Origin: a bacterium
GTDB lineage: Bacteria; Zixibacteria; MSB-5A5; GN15; FEB-12
Reading direction: 5' to 3'
Length of the DNA: 6,171 nucleotides
Assembly (NCBI GenBank): GCA_030619425.1
Contig: JAUXBJ010000132.1
Coordinates: 1 to 6,171 of the forward strand
The notes beneath the pieces were generated by a model. The model was not told the origin of the DNA. It searched no databases and saw only the letters and a program-made list of their open reading frames with translations. The position numbers and the translations under genes are program-made. This document shows, piece by piece, positions 6,043-6,171 of this stretch; the first letter of the stretch is position 1; every line of letters begins with the position of its first letter.

Positions 6043-6171
6043 CTATTTCAGAAGAAGCATCTTCTGAGTCGCGGTAGCTGTTCCGATCCTGAGAGTGTAG
6101 AAGTATACACCGCTGGCAACATTACTACCGTTCCATTCCACGCTGTGCTCTCCAGCGTTAAGCTGTCCGTC
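6043..6171 (-). CDS. C-terminal tail of a secreted/surface protein with FlgD-like / T9SS type A-like sorting domain (5' end outside window)
   Basis: The reverse complement of 6171-6043 reads 42 codons then TAG, open to the window edge. The peptide contains GEHSVEWNGSNVASGVYFYT (from visible residue 7) and ends with TATQKMLLLK. This 'H-x-V-x-W-(D/N)-G ... ASGVYFY-L ... KM-LLK' pattern is the last beta-strand region of the FlgD Ig-like fold and of the C-terminal sorting tails seen on secreted multidomain proteins of Bacteroidetes and other FCB-type phyla. Such tails direct export across the outer membrane or surface attachment. The functional part of the protein lies outside the window. A terminator follows 47 nt after the stop. 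The gene converges on the ATP-grasp gene and is probably unrelated to it. The frame and family are clear; whether the true route is type IX secretion is not shown. Confidence 0.85.
   Translation of the reverse strand, partial: DGQLNAGEHSVEWNGSNVASGVYFYTLRIGTATATQKMLLLK

Noticed and set aside
5858..6067. 69-codon + strand open frame over the convergent gap
   Set aside because: It runs through the leftward terminator and into the antisense of the surface-protein tail, has no ribosome binding site and an unconvincing composition.

Overview
The window carries the 3' part of a redox operon on the + strand, a large ATP-grasp (PEP/pyruvate-binding) protein on the same strand, and, entering from the right edge on the - strand, the last 42 codons of a secreted or surface protein. 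The DNA is moderately GC-rich, with Shine-Dalgarno sites of the GGAGG type. The right-hand protein ends in a FlgD-like / type IX-secretion-like sorting tail, and the operon is made of anaerobe-type flavin and iron-sulfur proteins. Together these suggest a bacterium of the FCB superphylum or a neighbouring candidate phylum (Zixibacteria-like lineages would fit), probably from metagenomic DNA. The taxonomic call is an inference from protein style, not from a marker gene.

Layout. Positions 2-421 hold the C-terminus of a GltD/NfnB-like FAD- and NAD(P)-binding oxidoreductase. It overlaps by 4 nt (ATGA) a HoxU/NuoG-N-terminal-like iron-sulfur protein (418-1101). After 22 nt and a clear GGAGG site comes a stand-alone FMN-binding glutamate-synthase-domain protein (1124-2713). 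These three look like one transcription unit, forming a chain from pyridine nucleotide to flavin to Fe-S clusters to FMN. The glutamate-synthase-like subunit has no glutaminase domain and lacks the usual [3Fe-4S] cysteine motif. It carries an N-terminal CxxCxxxCxxxC motif instead, so calling the complex 'glutamate synthase' would overstate the evidence.

A 308-nt gap (2714-3020) follows, with no credible gene but with strong potential RNA structure: a 17-bp hairpin at 2831-2884 and a segment (2792-2801) that can pair with either of two partners. Next is a 921-residue protein (3022-5787) with an N-terminal GAF-like domain, a pyruvate-phosphate-dikinase-type ATP-grasp domain, and a conserved-looking C-terminal domain in place of the phosphohistidine swivelling domain. 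It is unlikely to be an ordinary PEP synthase.

From 5788 to 6042 there is convergent intergenic DNA. A good intrinsic terminator (5962-5995) and a second hairpin (5998-6019) serve the leftward gene. The leftward gene's 3' end (6043-6171) encodes the surface-protein tail. I saw no tRNA, rRNA, CRISPR array, insertion sequence or known riboswitch.
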